Shown in pieces: positions 24,168 through 32,899 of a stretch of 64,000 nucleotides of DNA. Position numbers and translations under genes: made by a program. The DNA is from CAZAPG01 sp964486935 (GTDB lineage: Bacteria; Chloroflexota; Anaerolineae; 4572-78; J111): positions 156,778 through 220,777 of the forward strand of contig CAZAPG010000006.1 of the NCBI GenBank assembly GCA_964486935.1. Direction: 5' to 3'. Under the pieces are notes generated by a model. The model searched no databases. It was not told where the DNA came from and saw only the letters and a list, made by a program, of their open reading frames with translations. The first letter of the stretch is position 1; each line of letters begins with the position of its first letter.

Positions 24168-24962
24168 ATGCGTAACTTTTTACAAAATCAAAAAACTATC
24201 ATCGGTATGATTCATGTTGACGCCCTGCCCGGCACTCCCAGATACAACGGCAGCATGAGCAAAATAATTGCCAAAGCCAGAACCGAAGCCCAAATTTATA
24301 AAGAGGCCGGCATCGATATGCTGGCCATCGAAAATATGCACGACATTCCTTTTAACCGAAAGGTTGGACCAGAAATTGTAGCAGCTATGGCCGTTATTGG
24401 CTATGAGGTTAAAAATGTTAGCGGGCTGCGCTGCGGTATCCAAATATTGGCCGCAGCCAATAAGGAGGCCCTGGGAGCGGCCCAAGCCGCCGGCCTGGAT
24501 TTTGTTAGGGTAGAAGGCTTTGTGTTTGCCCATGTAGCCGATGAGGGATTTATCGACGGCTGCGCGGCAGAAATTATGCGCTATCGCCGCCAGATAGGGG
24601 CTGATGACATTCTGGTGCTGACGGATATCAAAAAGAAACACTCGTCTCACGCCATCACCGCCGATGTGGATATTGTGGAGACAGCCCATGCCGCCGAATT
24701 TTTTTTAAGTGATGGGGTTATCGTAACGGGTGTCGCCACCGGCGTCGAAGCCAACCTTGAAGAAATACAGGCGGTAAAAAATGGGGTCAATATACCGGTG
24801 CTGGTTGGTTCGGGTGTCACCACAGAAAATGTTGACAAATATTTAAATATTGCCGACGCGTTGATTGTAGGCTCGCACTTTAAGTATAACGGTCATTGGA
24901 CTCAGAGCGTTGACTCAAATCAGGTAAAGCATTTTATGAACCGCATAAACAAACTGAGATAG
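24168..24962 (+). CDS. BtpA/SgcQ family TIM-barrel protein
   Basis: 264 residues. The opening IIGMIHVDALPGTPRYNGS and later GIDMLAIENMHDIPF, LVLTDIKKKHSSHAIT, GVIVTGVATG and LVGSGVTTENVDKYL match the BtpA family. BtpA stabilises photosystem I in cyanobacteria; relatives in non-phototrophs include SgcQ and probable (beta/alpha)8 enzymes acting on phosphosugars or nucleosides. As no photosystem genes are seen, I leave the function open. A GAGG lies ten bases before the ATG. Confidence 0.9.
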   Translation: MRNFLQNQKTIIGMIHVDALPGTPRYNGSMSKIIAKARTEAQIYKEAGIDMLAIENMHDIPFNRKVGPEIVAAMAVIGYEVKNVSGLRCGIQILAAANKEALGAAQAAGLDFVRVEGFVFAHVADEGFIDGCAAEIMRYRRQIGADDILVLTDIKKKHSSHAITADVDIVETAHAAEFFLSDGVIVTGVATGVEANLEEIQAVKNGVNIPVLVGSGVTTENVDKYLNIADALIVGSHFKYNGHWTQSVDSNQVKHFMNRINKLR

Positions 24963-25113
24963 GTCATCAATTAGAGGTTGAAAGGTGAATGTAAAACTCT
25001 TTAGGTGAGAAATTCCGTTGCAGGGGATAAAATCTTAAAATTGAGGTAAATCGAAAAAATTTTCTTTAACATTATTAAAAATTTTAAGAAAAAATCATAT
25101 AGAAGTGTGGTAT

Positions 25114-25150
25114 AATAGTACCGCAGTCCTAGGACTACGGTACTATTTTT
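25114..25150 (+). terminator. Terminator downstream of the btpA-like gene
   Basis: AATAGTACCGCAGTCC (25114-25129) pairs with GGACTACGGTACTATT (25132-25147), one mismatch, followed by T residues. Confidence 0.88.
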
Positions 25151-25237
25151 TAAGATAAACACCTGACTCAGCAAAACAAACCCAGTTAGCAACTTCCAAA
25201 AACTGGTGATTGAGTCAATTGCTATTTTGGGTATTAA

Positions 25238-25379
25238 TCAAAAAAATAGGGAGATACCGCTGAACCGCCAAGTCTAGCCGGTATCCCCCCGACCCAACAC
25301 AGCTTACAGAATCATCTCAGCATGTTTTGTTGCTGAACGCTTTCTGTTTGCTATGCTCTTTTTAATTCTACATTATCTA
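25238..25379 (+). ncRNA. Structured RNA element, copy 1
   Basis: A 142-base element repeated at 25972-26114. Predicted pairings: P1, GGG-A-GATACCG (25249-25259) with CGGTATC-CCC (25279-25288); P2, AGC-TT-ACAGAA (25301-25311) with TTCTGT-TT-GCT (25342-25352); P3 inside it, CAGCA (25318-25322) with TGCTG (25331-25335). I do not recognise a riboswitch class. It lies 218 bases upstream of the winged-helix gene. Strand assumed from flanking genes. Confidence 0.55.
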
Positions 25380-25597
25380 GGATTAAAAAGCAAGCCCCTG
25401 ATTATAGGGATTTACAAAACAGGACTAGATGTAGTGTTTTTTTTCTAAAAAAACAGAATCGATACCACTATATCTAGTAGGAGTTATTTTAAGATTTCTA
25501 GCTTAAATAAATCCTGATTGTCAACGGTGTTTACTGAATGATTTTGGCCTACCCGCATAAGCGTGTAAATACAAACACAAGATAATAAGGAGGAATC

Positions 25598-25930
25598 ATG
25601 CAGGGAAAAGCTTCAACCAACAAAAAGTTACAAGTTGACGGCGTGACCTTAGATGTAGAAAATGGTCAGCTTTCAGGCCCAAACGGCACCCATCATCTAA
25701 CCCCAATGGAAAGTCGCCTGCTTAGGGTATTTATGCTCAACTCTGGTCGGGTAGTGCCCCGTTCGTTTTTGATGAAAACCGTGTGGGACACCGAGTGGAT
25801 TGACGATTGCAGAACTTTGGAAGTTCACGTTTGTTGGCTCAGAAAAAAAATGGGCGAAGATTTACGGCGTCCGCGGTATCTCCGTACAGTACGGGGAGTT
25901 GGTTATAAATTTGGGCTTGATATGGCCTAA
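25598..25930 (+). CDS. Stand-alone OmpR-type winged-helix protein
   Basis: 110 residues that are almost entirely one Trans_reg_C DNA-binding domain (LTPMESRLLRVFMLNSGRVV, DDCRTLEVHVCWLRKKMGED, LRTVRGVGYKFG). No receiver domain is present, and none could fit upstream, where the region is AT-rich and closed. AAGGAGG lies seven bases before the ATG. It is flanked by the two copies of the structured element. Its target and input signal are unknown; it could compete with or be modulated by other regulators sharing this fold nearby. Confidence 0.88.
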   Translation: MQGKASTNKKLQVDGVTLDVENGQLSGPNGTHHLTPMESRLLRVFMLNSGRVVPRSFLMKTVWDTEWIDDCRTLEVHVCWLRKKMGEDLRRPRYLRTVRGVGYKFGLDMA

Positions 25931-25971
25931 CAGGTAAGTTAACTATGCAATCTAAACTATCTGAAAAATGG

Positions 25972-26114
25972 TCAAAAAAATAGGGAGATACCGCTGAACC
26001 GCCAAGTCTAGCCGGTATCCCCCCGACCCAACACAGCTTACAGAAAAGCCTCAGTACGTTTTGTTGCTGAACGCTTTCTGTTTGCTATGCTCGTGGCTAA
26101 TTCTACATTATCTA
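25972..26114 (+). ncRNA. Structured RNA element, copy 2
   Basis: Aligns end to end with 25238-25379. The P1 arms and loop are identical. Differences fall in unpaired segments (TCATCT versus AAGCCT; TTTTT versus GTGGCT) except one in P3, where CAGCA becomes CAGTA and keeps pairing with TGCTG as a U-G wobble. This pattern indicates selection on structure. Confidence 0.55.
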
Positions 26115-26324
26115 TGACCATAAGGCAAATAAATCTAATTAAAATCTGTTTTTGATGGCTTAACCACAATATGTAGAGGTGTTTAGTTGAAATTGTACCA
26201 GATTAACACTATATATAGGGTAGGCATCCTATAGTCTCTCAACCAAATCTGGTCCGTTGCAACCCAAAAATCCATTAAGTTTAAGGTTTTCAGACACTCA
26301 TAATCTGTCAACAAACAAGCCCCG

Positions 26325-26359
26325 GAACGCCCAACTTATGTCGGGCGTTCTTGCTTTTT
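26325..26359 (+). terminator. Rho-independent terminator
   Basis: GAACGCCC (26325-26332) pairs with GGGCGTTC (26343-26350), followed by TTGCTTTTT. Confidence 0.9.
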
Positions 26360-26528
26360 ACGGATACAATAATAGGCTACAAAATAGGCGGAATTTACAC
26401 CATCATCGCTTCTATCATTCATCTTGCTCTTTGATTTCTCTCAGCCTTAACTCAACCAGAATTCAAGCAATTGGCTACGAGTCTATGTAAAGTGAAGTTT
26501 ATCAAAAATCAATTAACGGAGTGTCCCC

Positions 26529-27879
26529 ATGTATTATCCAGGTTTAAGTAAAGTACAAACTGCTATAAGTTCAGCCGTTACCGAGTTGCGGCCAGGCAGC
26601 TACCGCTACCCCAGCGAGCGCTGGATGCTGGTCATCACTGTGTTCATTGTTGTCATTGCCTTTCTTTCTTCCACGGCTTTTTCACTCCAGGGCTTCGTAT
26701 TTTTTATTGTGATTGGGGTAGCTGTCAACTATTTTTTTATCCACTCATACATCGAGGGCTTCAAACGCGATGCTGTACTGGTTAGCGATAGCCAATTCCC
26801 CCAAATTAAGGCGCTCATTGATGAATGCCGCCATCATGTTGACGTATCGCCAGACACGCAGGTGTTTGTCACCTACAGCCCCATTATGAATGCCTTTGCC
26901 GTAGGCTTGGGCCGCCCCTATTCGGTGGTGCTTTTTTCGGCGTTGATTGACCACCTGGATGACGACGAGTTGAAATACGTTATCAGCCATGAACTGGGCC
27001 ACATAAAATTTGGACACACCATCTGGCTGACCCTGATTGGACAACTTGGCAGCCAAACCTATGGCATCCCACTTCTGGCCCCGCTCTTTCGCTTCTGCTT
27101 TCTCTTTTGGAGCCGCGCCGCCGAACTTACCGCCGACCGGGCCGGGCTGGTCGGCTGCGGCAAATTAGAAAAGGCAATTTCGGCCCAGCTAAAAGTTGGG
27201 GCCGGCCCCTGGCTGGCCCAATGGGTCAACATCGAGGCCCTGGCCCGCCAGGCCAATGGAAATTTCTTTGCCGCCTTTCGAGAAACCTGGGGGACGCATC
27301 CCCTGTTGACTACCCGCCTGCAGCGGCTCATCAACTTTGCCACCTCCGAAACATTTAATTGGCACCGGCCCGATATCCGGCGCGAGAGCCACACCAAAAA
27401 CACAACCGCCCCAACCCCCAAACGCGCCATCCGCAAAATTGCGCCCAAATCCACGCCCACCACTCTGCCGCCCGTCTCCAGCAACGGAGCATCCCCTCCC
27501 ACTCAAATTGATAAAACCGGCTCATCCATCCAGCCGCCCGCTGCCCCCGCCGCGCCCGATAATAAATCCGCCAACTGGTCGCAAGAAATTGGATTTCACC
27601 GGCTGCACGTCTCGGCTATCAGAGCCAACACCGAGCAGGCCGAAATGTGGCTCAAGCTGGGTGAACTGCTGCAAAGCTACGGCCAAAGTTCCGAGGCCGT
27701 CGCCTGTCTGGAGCGGGCGCGCGGGCTAATCCAAGGGTCAACATTATCGGGAACCGGTGACAATTTTGGCTACGCGTCGCTATAATGATATTGCCGATAC
27801 CCTAACCCAGCACCACATTGCGTTAGAGCCGCCTCGCCTTGAACCTAAAGACCCCTGGCGCTGGGCGCACCACGGCTAA
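26529..27879 (+). CDS. M48-family membrane metalloprotease, likely frameshifted near 27765
   Basis: The uninterrupted frame (26529-27785, 418 aa) has two membrane helices (about 32-73), the zinc motif HELGH (154-158) with a third ligand Glu expected in RAAELTADRAG, and a Pro/Thr-rich linker from about 300. This is HtpX/Ste24-like. The C-terminal part (WLKLGELLQSYGQSSEAVAC) looks like a TPR. The frame ends shortly after, but deleting one T from the TTTT run at about 27763-27766 continues it as LATRRYNDIADTLTQHH to a stop at 27879. I therefore give the larger extent. Likely digests damaged membrane proteins. If no frameshift exists, the gene ends at 27785. Confidence 0.82.
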
Positions 27880-27940
27880 AGTTTGTCCCATTTAACAGAA
27901 GGCGTTATGATGATGAAAAAGTGGATTTGCGGGGGACAAC

Positions 27941-29350
27941 ATGGTTTCAAAACGCGCCTGGAAAACTTATCCAAACAGCTACCGCGCCAGAGAGATGGCC
28001 GCCCTGGCCGGCTGGATTAAAGCCGGCGAAAGCGGCTCGATTATTGGACTGCCCGGCGCCGGCAAATCAAACTTGCTGGGCTACCTGACCCACCGGCCCG
28101 ACGCGCTCAAGCAATATTTGCCCGACAACTTTCACCCCGTAGCCCTGATTCAGGTTGACCTGAACAACCTGCCCGGCAATGATTTGGCCACTTTCTTTCG
28201 AGTCATTCTGCGCTCACTGTACGAGGCGCGGGCGCAACTCATGGCGGTCGATAAATCGCTGGCCGGGCTGGTAGAGGGTTTTTACCGCAAGGTTGAAGAT
28301 AAAACCGACCCCTTTTTGGCCCAAAGCGCACTCCGAGAGGCGGTGTTGCTGTTTCGGGAAAAGCAGGTTCGGCTGGTGCTGGTACTGGATCCGTTTGACC
28401 AGTTTTGCCAGCAGGCCGACACCCAAATTCTGGATAATCTGCGCGGCCTGCGCGACAGTTTCAAAGCCACGCTCTCTTACCTGATGGGCTTGCGCCACGA
28501 GGTGACTTACCTGCGCGACCCGGTTGAACTGGGCGAGCTTTACGAAATTGTAGACATTCACCAATGCTGGCTGGGCGCAATGGAACCGGAGGATGCCCGC
28601 TGGGTTATCAGCCAGGTAGAAAGCGCCGCCGGCAAAACTTTTGACGATGCCCACGCCGCCAAATTGATTGAGCTAACCGGCGGCTACCCGGCCATGCTGC
28701 GGGCCGCCAGTTTGTGGCTGGCTAACGTGTCGCCCGTGCCGCCGGTTAGCCATTGGCAAAAAATATTGATGGCCGAGCGCAGTATCACAAACCGGCTGGA
28801 GGATTTGCGCCACGGCCTCACCGGCGAAGAGGAATCGCTCCTCTCGGTGTTGCAGCAGGCCTGGCTGCTAGAGTCGGCCAAAAATCGCCGCGAGAGTCTG
28901 CGCCAGATTGCCCGCAAATACCAGCCGGTGCTGCATCGCCTGGAGCAAAAACGGCTGTGCCGCCCAACCAACCAGGGCTGGCAGCTTTTTTCTTCGCTGT
29001 TTGCAGAATTTGTAGCCGGCATGACCGGCATCAGCGCCGGCAAAATTCAACACCACCCGGCCACCGGTCGCTTTACGCTGGGCGATAAAGAAATCGCCGG
29101 CCTCTCAGAAAGAGACCGGCGACTGTTGAAGCATTTTCTCGACCACCCGCAGGCGGCCCACTCGATTGATGATTTAATTGAAGCCGCCTGGTCAGAAGAT
29201 GACAGCGAGGGCGTTAGCAACGAGGCTGTTCAGCAGGCCATCAGGCACTTACGCAAGCAAATTGAGCCAAACCCCGCCCGGCCCAGCTATCTAATTACCG
29301 AACGCGGTGCGGGCTATCGCTTTTTTGCCGAGGGCGCGCCACGCGGTTAG
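27941..29350 (+). CDS. STAND-like ATPase with C-terminal winged helix
   Basis: 469 residues. P-loop GLPGAGKSN (36-44), Walker B VRLVLVLDPFDQF (Asp150), an AAA-like helical region to about 350, and an OmpR-type winged helix (about 375-466) ending YLITERGAGYRF. This order is that of signal-transduction ATPases in which nucleotide state gates a DNA-binding domain. GGGGGAC precedes the ATG. The stop abuts the stop of the convergent response-regulator gene with no spacer. Input signal unknown; an M48 protease is encoded just upstream in the same direction. Confidence 0.85.
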   Translation: MVSKRAWKTYPNSYRAREMAALAGWIKAGESGSIIGLPGAGKSNLLGYLTHRPDALKQYLPDNFHPVALIQVDLNNLPGNDLATFFRVILRSLYEARAQLMAVDKSLAGLVEGFYRKVEDKTDPFLAQSALREAVLLFREKQVRLVLVLDPFDQFCQQADTQILDNLRGLRDSFKATLSYLMGLRHEVTYLRDPVELGELYEIVDIHQCWLGAMEPEDARWVISQVESAAGKTFDDAHAAKLIELTGGYPAMLRAASLWLANVSPVPPVSHWQKILMAERSITNRLEDLRHGLTGEEESLLSVLQQAWLLESAKNRRESLRQIARKYQPVLHRLEQKRLCRPTNQGWQLFSSLFAEFVAGMTGISAGKIQHHPATGRFTLGDKEIAGLSERDRRLLKHFLDHPQAAHSIDDLIEAAWSEDDSEGVSNEAVQQAIRHLRKQIEPNPARPSYLITERGAGYRFFAEGAPRG

Positions 29351-30058
29351 CTAATTGGCCAGTTGCGATATCGACTCTGGTCGGCGAAGCCGGTAGCCAA
29401 TCCCCCACTCGGCCAGCACGTAGCGCGGCTTGCGGGGATGGTCCTCTAGTTTTTGGCGCAGGTAGTGAATATACAGTTTCAACGACCCCAGGCTGGTTTC
29501 TTTATCTGTGCCCCACACTTCTCTAATTAAATCCTCGTGCGATACAACGCGGCCTACCTGCTGCAACAAAATTGAAAGCAGCCGAAATTCGGTGTGGGTC
29601 AACTTGACAGGTTTACCGCGCAACTCTACTCGGCGGCTTTCCAGGTCAATCAACAGTTCGCCATCGTTGTATGTTATGGATTTGGCGCGCGCTTGCTGGG
29701 CATGGCGGCGCATCAGCATGCGGATTTTAGCCAGCAAAATGGGAACATCAAGCGGCTTGGGCAGGTAATCATCGGCCCCCATTTTCAACGATCTGACCAC
29801 GCTTCGCTCATCATTATCGGGGCCAATTACCAGCACCGATTGAACACCCAACTCTCGCAGCCGGTGGCTGGTTTCAAAGCCATCCATTTTGGGCATCACC
29901 AAATCCAGAATTACCAGATCGGGCGGGTGCTTTTTAGCCAAATCGACCCCCCCCCAGCCGTTATCAGCGGTGTGAACTTCGTACCCTGCGGCCGACAATG
30001 GTTTTGCCAGCGAGTTCAGTAATTTTGTATCGTCGTCGATTACTAAAATCCTTGCCAT
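29351..30058 (-). CDS. OmpR/PhoB-family response regulator
   Basis: 235 residues. Receiver domain 1-120 with acidic pocket Asp8/Asp9, phosphoacceptor Asp52 (VILDLVMPKMDG) and Lys in YLPKPLD; winged-helix domain 130-225 (LTHTEFRLLSILLQQVGRVV, YVLAEWGIGYRLR). No cognate kinase is adjacent. Its Thr/Ser switch position reads as Ile (VLVIGPDN), which is unusual for a receiver and may alter signalling. Convergent with the STAND gene. Confidence 0.95.
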   Translation of the reverse strand: MARILVIDDDTKLLNSLAKPLSAAGYEVHTADNGWGGVDLAKKHPPDLVILDLVMPKMDGFETSHRLRELGVQSVLVIGPDNDERSVVRSLKMGADDYLPKPLDVPILLAKIRMLMRRHAQQARAKSITYNDGELLIDLESRRVELRGKPVKLTHTEFRLLSILLQQVGRVVSHEDLIREVWGTDKETSLGSLKLYIHYLRQKLEDHPRKPRYVLAEWGIGYRLRRPESISQLAN

Positions 30059-30165
30059 TGACCTTTTCCCTACACAACCAAATAATTACACATACTAGCC
30101 AGTTTAGCAACACTTAATGATAAAGCTCTATGAAAATAGTTAGAAAAAAGTTGGAATTTGTAAAA

Positions 30166-31023
30166 TTAAAACATGCTCAACTGTTCGGCGTCATCAGGGT
30201 CTAACGGTTCATCCTTGCCAAACAGGGCGGCCTCTTGAATCAATTCAGGTAGTTTGCCAAAATCTTCAGTAATCAGGGGCCGCCAGCGGGGTTGGTGCAG
30301 GGCGGCTGCCGGGTGAAACATGGGTACAACCAGCCGATTTCCCACTCGCTGGGGTTGCCCGTGAATTTTACTGATTGACGCCCCCGGAAAGTAGCGATAC
30401 ATGGAGTAGCGGCCCAGCGTTACAATTACTTTGGGGTTGACCAGCTCAATTTGCCGCTCCAGATAAGCCTGACACGCCTCCAGTTCCTCGGGCTGCGGGT
30501 CGCGGTTGTTGGGGGGGCGGCATTTGACCACATTGGCAATAAACACATCTTCTCGTTTATAGCCAATATTGTTGAGCAGTTCCTCTAAAAATTTGCCCGA
30601 TGCGCCCACAAAGGGCCGGGCTTGCCGGTCTTCATGAAAGCCGGGGCCTTCGCCAATGAGCATGATATCGGCGTTGGCCGGTCCCTCGCCGGGTACGGCG
30701 CGCGCGCGGTTTTCATGCAGGGGGCAACGGGTGCAATTGTGAACAGCGCGGGCAAGCTGATGCAGATTCATTTCAGCAATTGGGGGCAGGTTGTCGGCGT
30801 TAACCAGCGCCACCGGATAATCCCGAATCCAGCGGTCGCTGCCTTTGGCCTTGCGAAACCATTCGCCCGCCGGGCTGAGCATCCAGGTATCACCGTATTG
30901 TTCATCTTTTAATTTCATTTGGCGGATGGTCTCATCCCGCGTTTCTTTTGAAATTTCGCCGTTGTCATGTCGCGCTTTTACCTGCTCAACCTGTTCTTGA
31001 AACTGCTCAAATTTGTTGGTCAT
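30166..31023 (-). CDS. Family 4-like uracil-DNA glycosylase with N-terminal extension
   Basis: 285 residues. The catalytic part (about 85-265) has four Cys for an Fe-S cluster (97, 100, 168, 184), motif A GEGPGFHED (124-132) and motif B HPAAALHQP. Removes uracil from DNA. Ahead of it is about 70 residues not found in standard type 4 enzymes, with EISKETRDETIRQMKLKDEQ and WMLSPAGEWFRKAKGSDRW, a charged helical segment plus Trp-rich hairpin of a kind seen attached to other Chloroflexota proteins (from memory). GGGAG precedes the ATG. Confidence 0.9.
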   Translation of the reverse strand: MTNKFEQFQEQVEQVKARHDNGEISKETRDETIRQMKLKDEQYGDTWMLSPAGEWFRKAKGSDRWIRDYPVALVNADNLPPIAEMNLHQLARAVHNCTRCPLHENRARAVPGEGPANADIMLIGEGPGFHEDRQARPFVGASGKFLEELLNNIGYKREDVFIANVVKCRPPNNRDPQPEELEACQAYLERQIELVNPKVIVTLGRYSMYRYFPGASISKIHGQPQRVGNRLVVPMFHPAAALHQPRWRPLITEDFGKLPELIQEAALFGKDEPLDPDDAEQLSMF

Positions 31024-31057
31024 AAGGCTCCCTGTTTTTTAAATTTCCGGCAAAAAT

Positions 31058-31615
31058 TTAGTTCATTTGATCTAATTTGTCTATCTCAATTTTAGCCAGC
31101 CGGGCCAGCAACCGCTTTTTGCGGTAGGTCAGCATGGCCTGGTAAGCGGGCGAGTTGAGCCGGGGGGTGGTAAAAATAAGGGCATCTTCGCCATTGTTGT
31201 AGTAGCGGGCGCGGCGGCCCACCTGCTGAAAGCGATATTTTTGGTACAGCGAGATGGCCGCCGGGTTAGAAGGACGCACCTCCAGAGTGGCAGTAGTACC
31301 GTTCAGCAATTGACCTGCTTCAAGCAGGTTTAATAAGAGCCACTCGCCCAGGCCCAACCCCTGCCAACGCGGCTGAATAGCCAGGGTGATAACGTGGGCC
31401 TCGTCGGCTATGAGCCAAAGGCCGCTCACGCCAATGATCTTTTTCTGGGGTACAACCCGCAGCACAAAATAATGGGCCAGGCTGTTCTGCTCCAGCTCGT
31501 AGGGATAATTTCTGGACGCGGGATGCGGATAAGCGGCCTCTTCAACGGCTCTAACTGCCGAGATATCGGCCACGGTCATAGGGGCAATGGCAAAAGGTAG
31601 CGTGGGTTGGCTCAC
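31058..31615 (-). CDS. rimI: Ribosomal protein S18 alanine N-acetyltransferase
   Basis: 185-residue GNAT enzyme. The acetyl-CoA loop is in IQPRWQGLGLGEWLL (R/QxxGxG/A type), followed by LEVRPSNPAAISLYQKYRFQQVG and YYNNGEDALIF, the RimI pattern. Starts with GTG overlapping the tsaB stop (GTGA). The rimI-tsaB-tsaE order is a common bacterial arrangement and supports the call. Confidence 0.93.
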   Translation of the reverse strand: MSQPTLPFAIAPMTVADISAVRAVEEAAYPHPASRNYPYELEQNSLAHYFVLRVVPQKKIIGVSGLWLIADEAHVITLAIQPRWQGLGLGEWLLLNLLEAGQLLNGTTATLEVRPSNPAAISLYQKYRFQQVGRRARYYNNGEDALIFTTPRLNSPAYQAMLTYRKKRLLARLAKIEIDKLDQMN

Positions 31616-32271
31616 GGCGATGAGATATAAATGGGCGCCAGCGCGTCCGGGTCATCCTGGGCGTTGGTTGCCAGCCGGGCAGCGGCAATTTCGGCCAGAT
31701 AGCCGGCCCGCCGCAGCCGCTCTGCCGGCAAAACCACCTGCGCCTTGTGGTGCGATTCTTGCTGCAATATTTTGGCGGCGTCGCGGTCAATTTCACCCAC
31801 GCACAGGGCGTCATCCCCAATTTTTTGGGCCAGGGCGCTCAAGTTGGTCAAATGGGGGTCAACCTGCGCTTGCCAGCCTTCATCACCGTGGGCAAAGCAG
31901 GCCGCCAAAATGCGCCCGCGTCCGGCCTGGGCAATGGCCCATACCGGCAGCGCGCGATGGCTAAAGGGGTAGGCCGTAATTTCTAAAGTAGGGACGCCCA
32001 CTACCGGTAATTTATGGGGCAGAGCCATACCCTTGGCCACGGCTAACCCAATCCGCAGGCCGGTAAAAGACCCCGGCCCCAACGAGACGGCCAACGCGCT
32101 CAAATCGGCCACTTTCAGGTTGGCCTGTTTGAGCATGCGGCCAAGGCGAGGCATCAACTCAACGGTGTGGTTGCGGTCGGCAAACCAGGCTTCTTCGGCC
32201 AGCAGGCCATCCGGCGTATATAAGGCCAGGCCGGCGTATTGAGTGGCGGTATCAATGGCTAAAATCATCAT
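31612..32271 (-). CDS. tsaB: tRNA threonylcarbamoyladenosine biosynthesis protein TsaB
   Basis: 219 residues. ILAIDTATQYAGLALY opening and LSALAVSLGPGSFTGLRIGLAVAKGMA are diagnostic. TsaB is the non-catalytic partner that scaffolds TsaD in making t6A at position 37 of ANN-decoding tRNAs. tsaD itself is not in the window. The ATG follows the tsaE stop by two bases. Confidence 0.95.
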   Translation of the reverse strand: MMILAIDTATQYAGLALYTPDGLLAEEAWFADRNHTVELMPRLGRMLKQANLKVADLSALAVSLGPGSFTGLRIGLAVAKGMALPHKLPVVGVPTLEITAYPFSHRALPVWAIAQAGRGRILAACFAHGDEGWQAQVDPHLTNLSALAQKIGDDALCVGEIDRDAAKILQQESHHKAQVVLPAERLRRAGYLAEIAAARLATNAQDDPDALAPIYISSP

Positions 32272-32273
32272 GT

Positions 32274-32765
32274 TTATCGAATAAAAGCGGCTTGTTTAAA
32301 ATCGGCCAGCAGGTCAATAAAACGCTGCCCGTGCGGGCGCAGAACTACCCGCCGTTTGGTTTCTTCAAGGTGGTGCAGCTCCACCGACAGGTAATTTTCC
32401 GGCAAAAAATCAACCGCCCGGTCGGCCCATTCAATCAGGCAAATGCCGTTGCCGTACAAATAATCTTCAAGTTCAAAGGTCAGCAACTCGGCCCGGTCAA
32501 CCAGGCGATACAGGTCGATATGATAGACCGGCCAGCGCCCCGCATACTCGTTGACCAGGGTAAAAGTGGGCGAAATCACCGGGCTGGTAACATTTAGCCC
32601 CCGGCAGACGCCCTGCACCCAGCGGGTTTTTCCGGTTCCCAACTCACCGACGAGGGCCAGCACGTCGCCCGGTTGCAGCAGAGCGGCCAGCCGCGTTCCC
32701 AATCGCCGGGTCTGCGACTCGCTGTGGCTGATAAAATCTAGCGTGTTGGGGACAACAATCGGCAC
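32274..32765 (-). CDS. tsaE: tRNA threonylcarbamoyladenosine biosynthesis ATPase TsaE
   Basis: 163 residues. Walker A GELGTGKTRWVQG (ATPase), SPTFTLVNEY and HIDLYRL are typical TsaE motifs, and LIEWADR contains the Walker-B-like segment. It resets the TsaB-TsaD complex. First gene of the tsaE-tsaB-rimI operon. Confidence 0.96.
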   Translation of the reverse strand: MPIVVPNTLDFISHSESQTRRLGTRLAALLQPGDVLALVGELGTGKTRWVQGVCRGLNVTSPVISPTFTLVNEYAGRWPVYHIDLYRLVDRAELLTFELEDYLYGNGICLIEWADRAVDFLPENYLSVELHHLEETKRRVVLRPHGQRFIDLLADFKQAAFIR

Positions 32766-32899
32766 GGTTCTCTCCTGTGTGGAGCATTATACTCGCATTG
32801 ATGGGCAGACACAAAGCCTTTGGCAGAATTGCCGGAGTTATGGTATTATATCTCAGCTAAATATGGTTGGTTTGGCCCAACCGTTAAAAAGAGGTTTGT

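Larger units (their letters stand above)
24963..25597. other. AT-rich intergenic region with terminator and structured repeat
   Basis: No gene seen. It contains a strong terminator (25114-25150) and the first 142-bp structured repeat (25238-25379). The base composition is markedly more AT-rich than in the neighbouring genes. Confidence 0.7.
25931..26528. other. AT-rich intergenic region with structured repeat, hairpin and terminator
   Basis: No convincing gene. After structured-element copy 2 comes a two-level hairpin (26197-26253: ACCAGATT with AATCTGGT, inside it ACTATA with TATAGT) and a terminator at 26325-26359. The three together could be one non-coding transcript of about 390 bases, or the 3' end of the winged-helix mRNA. 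The M48 gene has GGAG ahead of its ATG. Confidence 0.6.

Noticed and set aside
24168..24962. Photosystem I assembly role for the BtpA-like protein
   Set aside because: No photosystem or chlorophyll genes are seen and the family is common in non-phototrophs.
25238..26114. Known riboswitch class for the twin elements
   Set aside because: Compared by eye with TPP, cobalamin, FMN, glycine, lysine, SAM, c-di-GMP, c-di-AMP, ZTP, fluoride and guanidine consensus cores; none fitted.
26257..26490. 77-codon plus-strand frame in the AT-rich gap
   Set aside because: It contains a rho-independent terminator (26325-26359) in its middle, and the peptide is Asn/Ser/His-rich with no ribosome site.
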